DNA of 6,425 nt from Acidobacteriota bacterium (GTDB taxonomy: Bacteria; Acidobacteriota; Terriglobia; Terriglobales; Acidobacteriaceae): contig JAJYBT010000026.1 of NCBI GenBank assembly GCA_021778875.1, forward strand, positions 1 through 6,425, in the 5' to 3' direction. Below, one piece after another: positions 6,376 to 6,425 of the stretch. A program made the position numbers and the translations under genes. Positions within the stretch are counted from its first letter, which is position 1. Each line of letters opens with the position of its first letter. The notes below the pieces were generated by a model that did no database searches, was not told the origin of the DNA, and was given only the letters and a program-made list of their open reading frames with translations.

Positions 6376-6425
6376 ATGATTGAAATTGCTCAGTTGCTGC
6401 AACAAAAGGCCGGACTGAATGAAGC
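6376..6425 (+). CDS. Start of an unidentified protein, cut by the right edge
   Basis: Only 16 codons plus two bases are present, reading MIEIAQLLQQKAGLNE. The segment is hydrophilic to amphipathic and looks helical, with no signal peptide or membrane stretch. The start is supported by the AAGGAGGA motif just upstream. The sequence does not resemble the start of a NeuB-type synthase, a cytidylyltransferase or a sugar acetyltransferase, so it probably does not continue the sugar pathway. It may be a small helical protein, but too little is visible to assign a family. Confidence 0.65.
   Translation, partial: MIEIAQLLQQKAGLNE

Overview
The window is GC-rich, with long antisense open frames that are a by-product of codon bias. 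It holds two divergent transcription units and the edge of a third. The TPR + FG-GAP + ASPIC/UnbV secreted protein, the GC content and the sparse Shine-Dalgarno use suggest an acidobacterium (Terriglobia-like) or a similar environmental bacterium. This is inferred from gene content only; no marker gene is present.

Left part (1-2705, minus strand): one large, probably exported protein whose C-terminus lies beyond the left edge. It has a signal peptide, TPR repeats, at least six FG-GAP/VCBS-type DxDxDG repeats, an ASPIC/UnbV domain and a further conserved C-terminal region. Its best start is TTG with a well-placed GGAG. A perfect 10-bp inverted repeat lies in frame in the linker between the TPR and FG-GAP parts and looks like a dispersed palindrome that landed in the gene.

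Middle (2706-2855): a 150-bp divergent intergenic region. It has a GC hairpin in the leader of the minus-strand gene, three TCATCA hexamers, and a TATACT box placed so that transcription would begin at or next to the GTG start of the rightward operon (possible leaderless mRNA).

Right part (2856-6273, plus strand): three genes joined by ATGA stop/start overlaps. They encode a short soluble WbpM/CapD-type UDP-HexNAc 4,6-dehydratase, a NeuC/LegG-type hydrolysing UDP-sugar 2-epimerase, and a DegT/DnrJ/EryC1/StrS PLP aminotransferase. Together they could convert UDP-GlcNAc to a 4-amino-4,6-dideoxy sugar and release a 2-epimerised free sugar, the chemistry that precedes legionaminic-type nonulosonic acids. 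The N-acetyltransferase, the NeuB-like synthase and the CMP-transferase that should follow are not here. The next gene (from 6376) has its own strong ribosome binding site and starts a small unrelated-looking protein cut by the right edge.

No tRNA, rRNA, CRISPR array, transposase or phage gene was seen.
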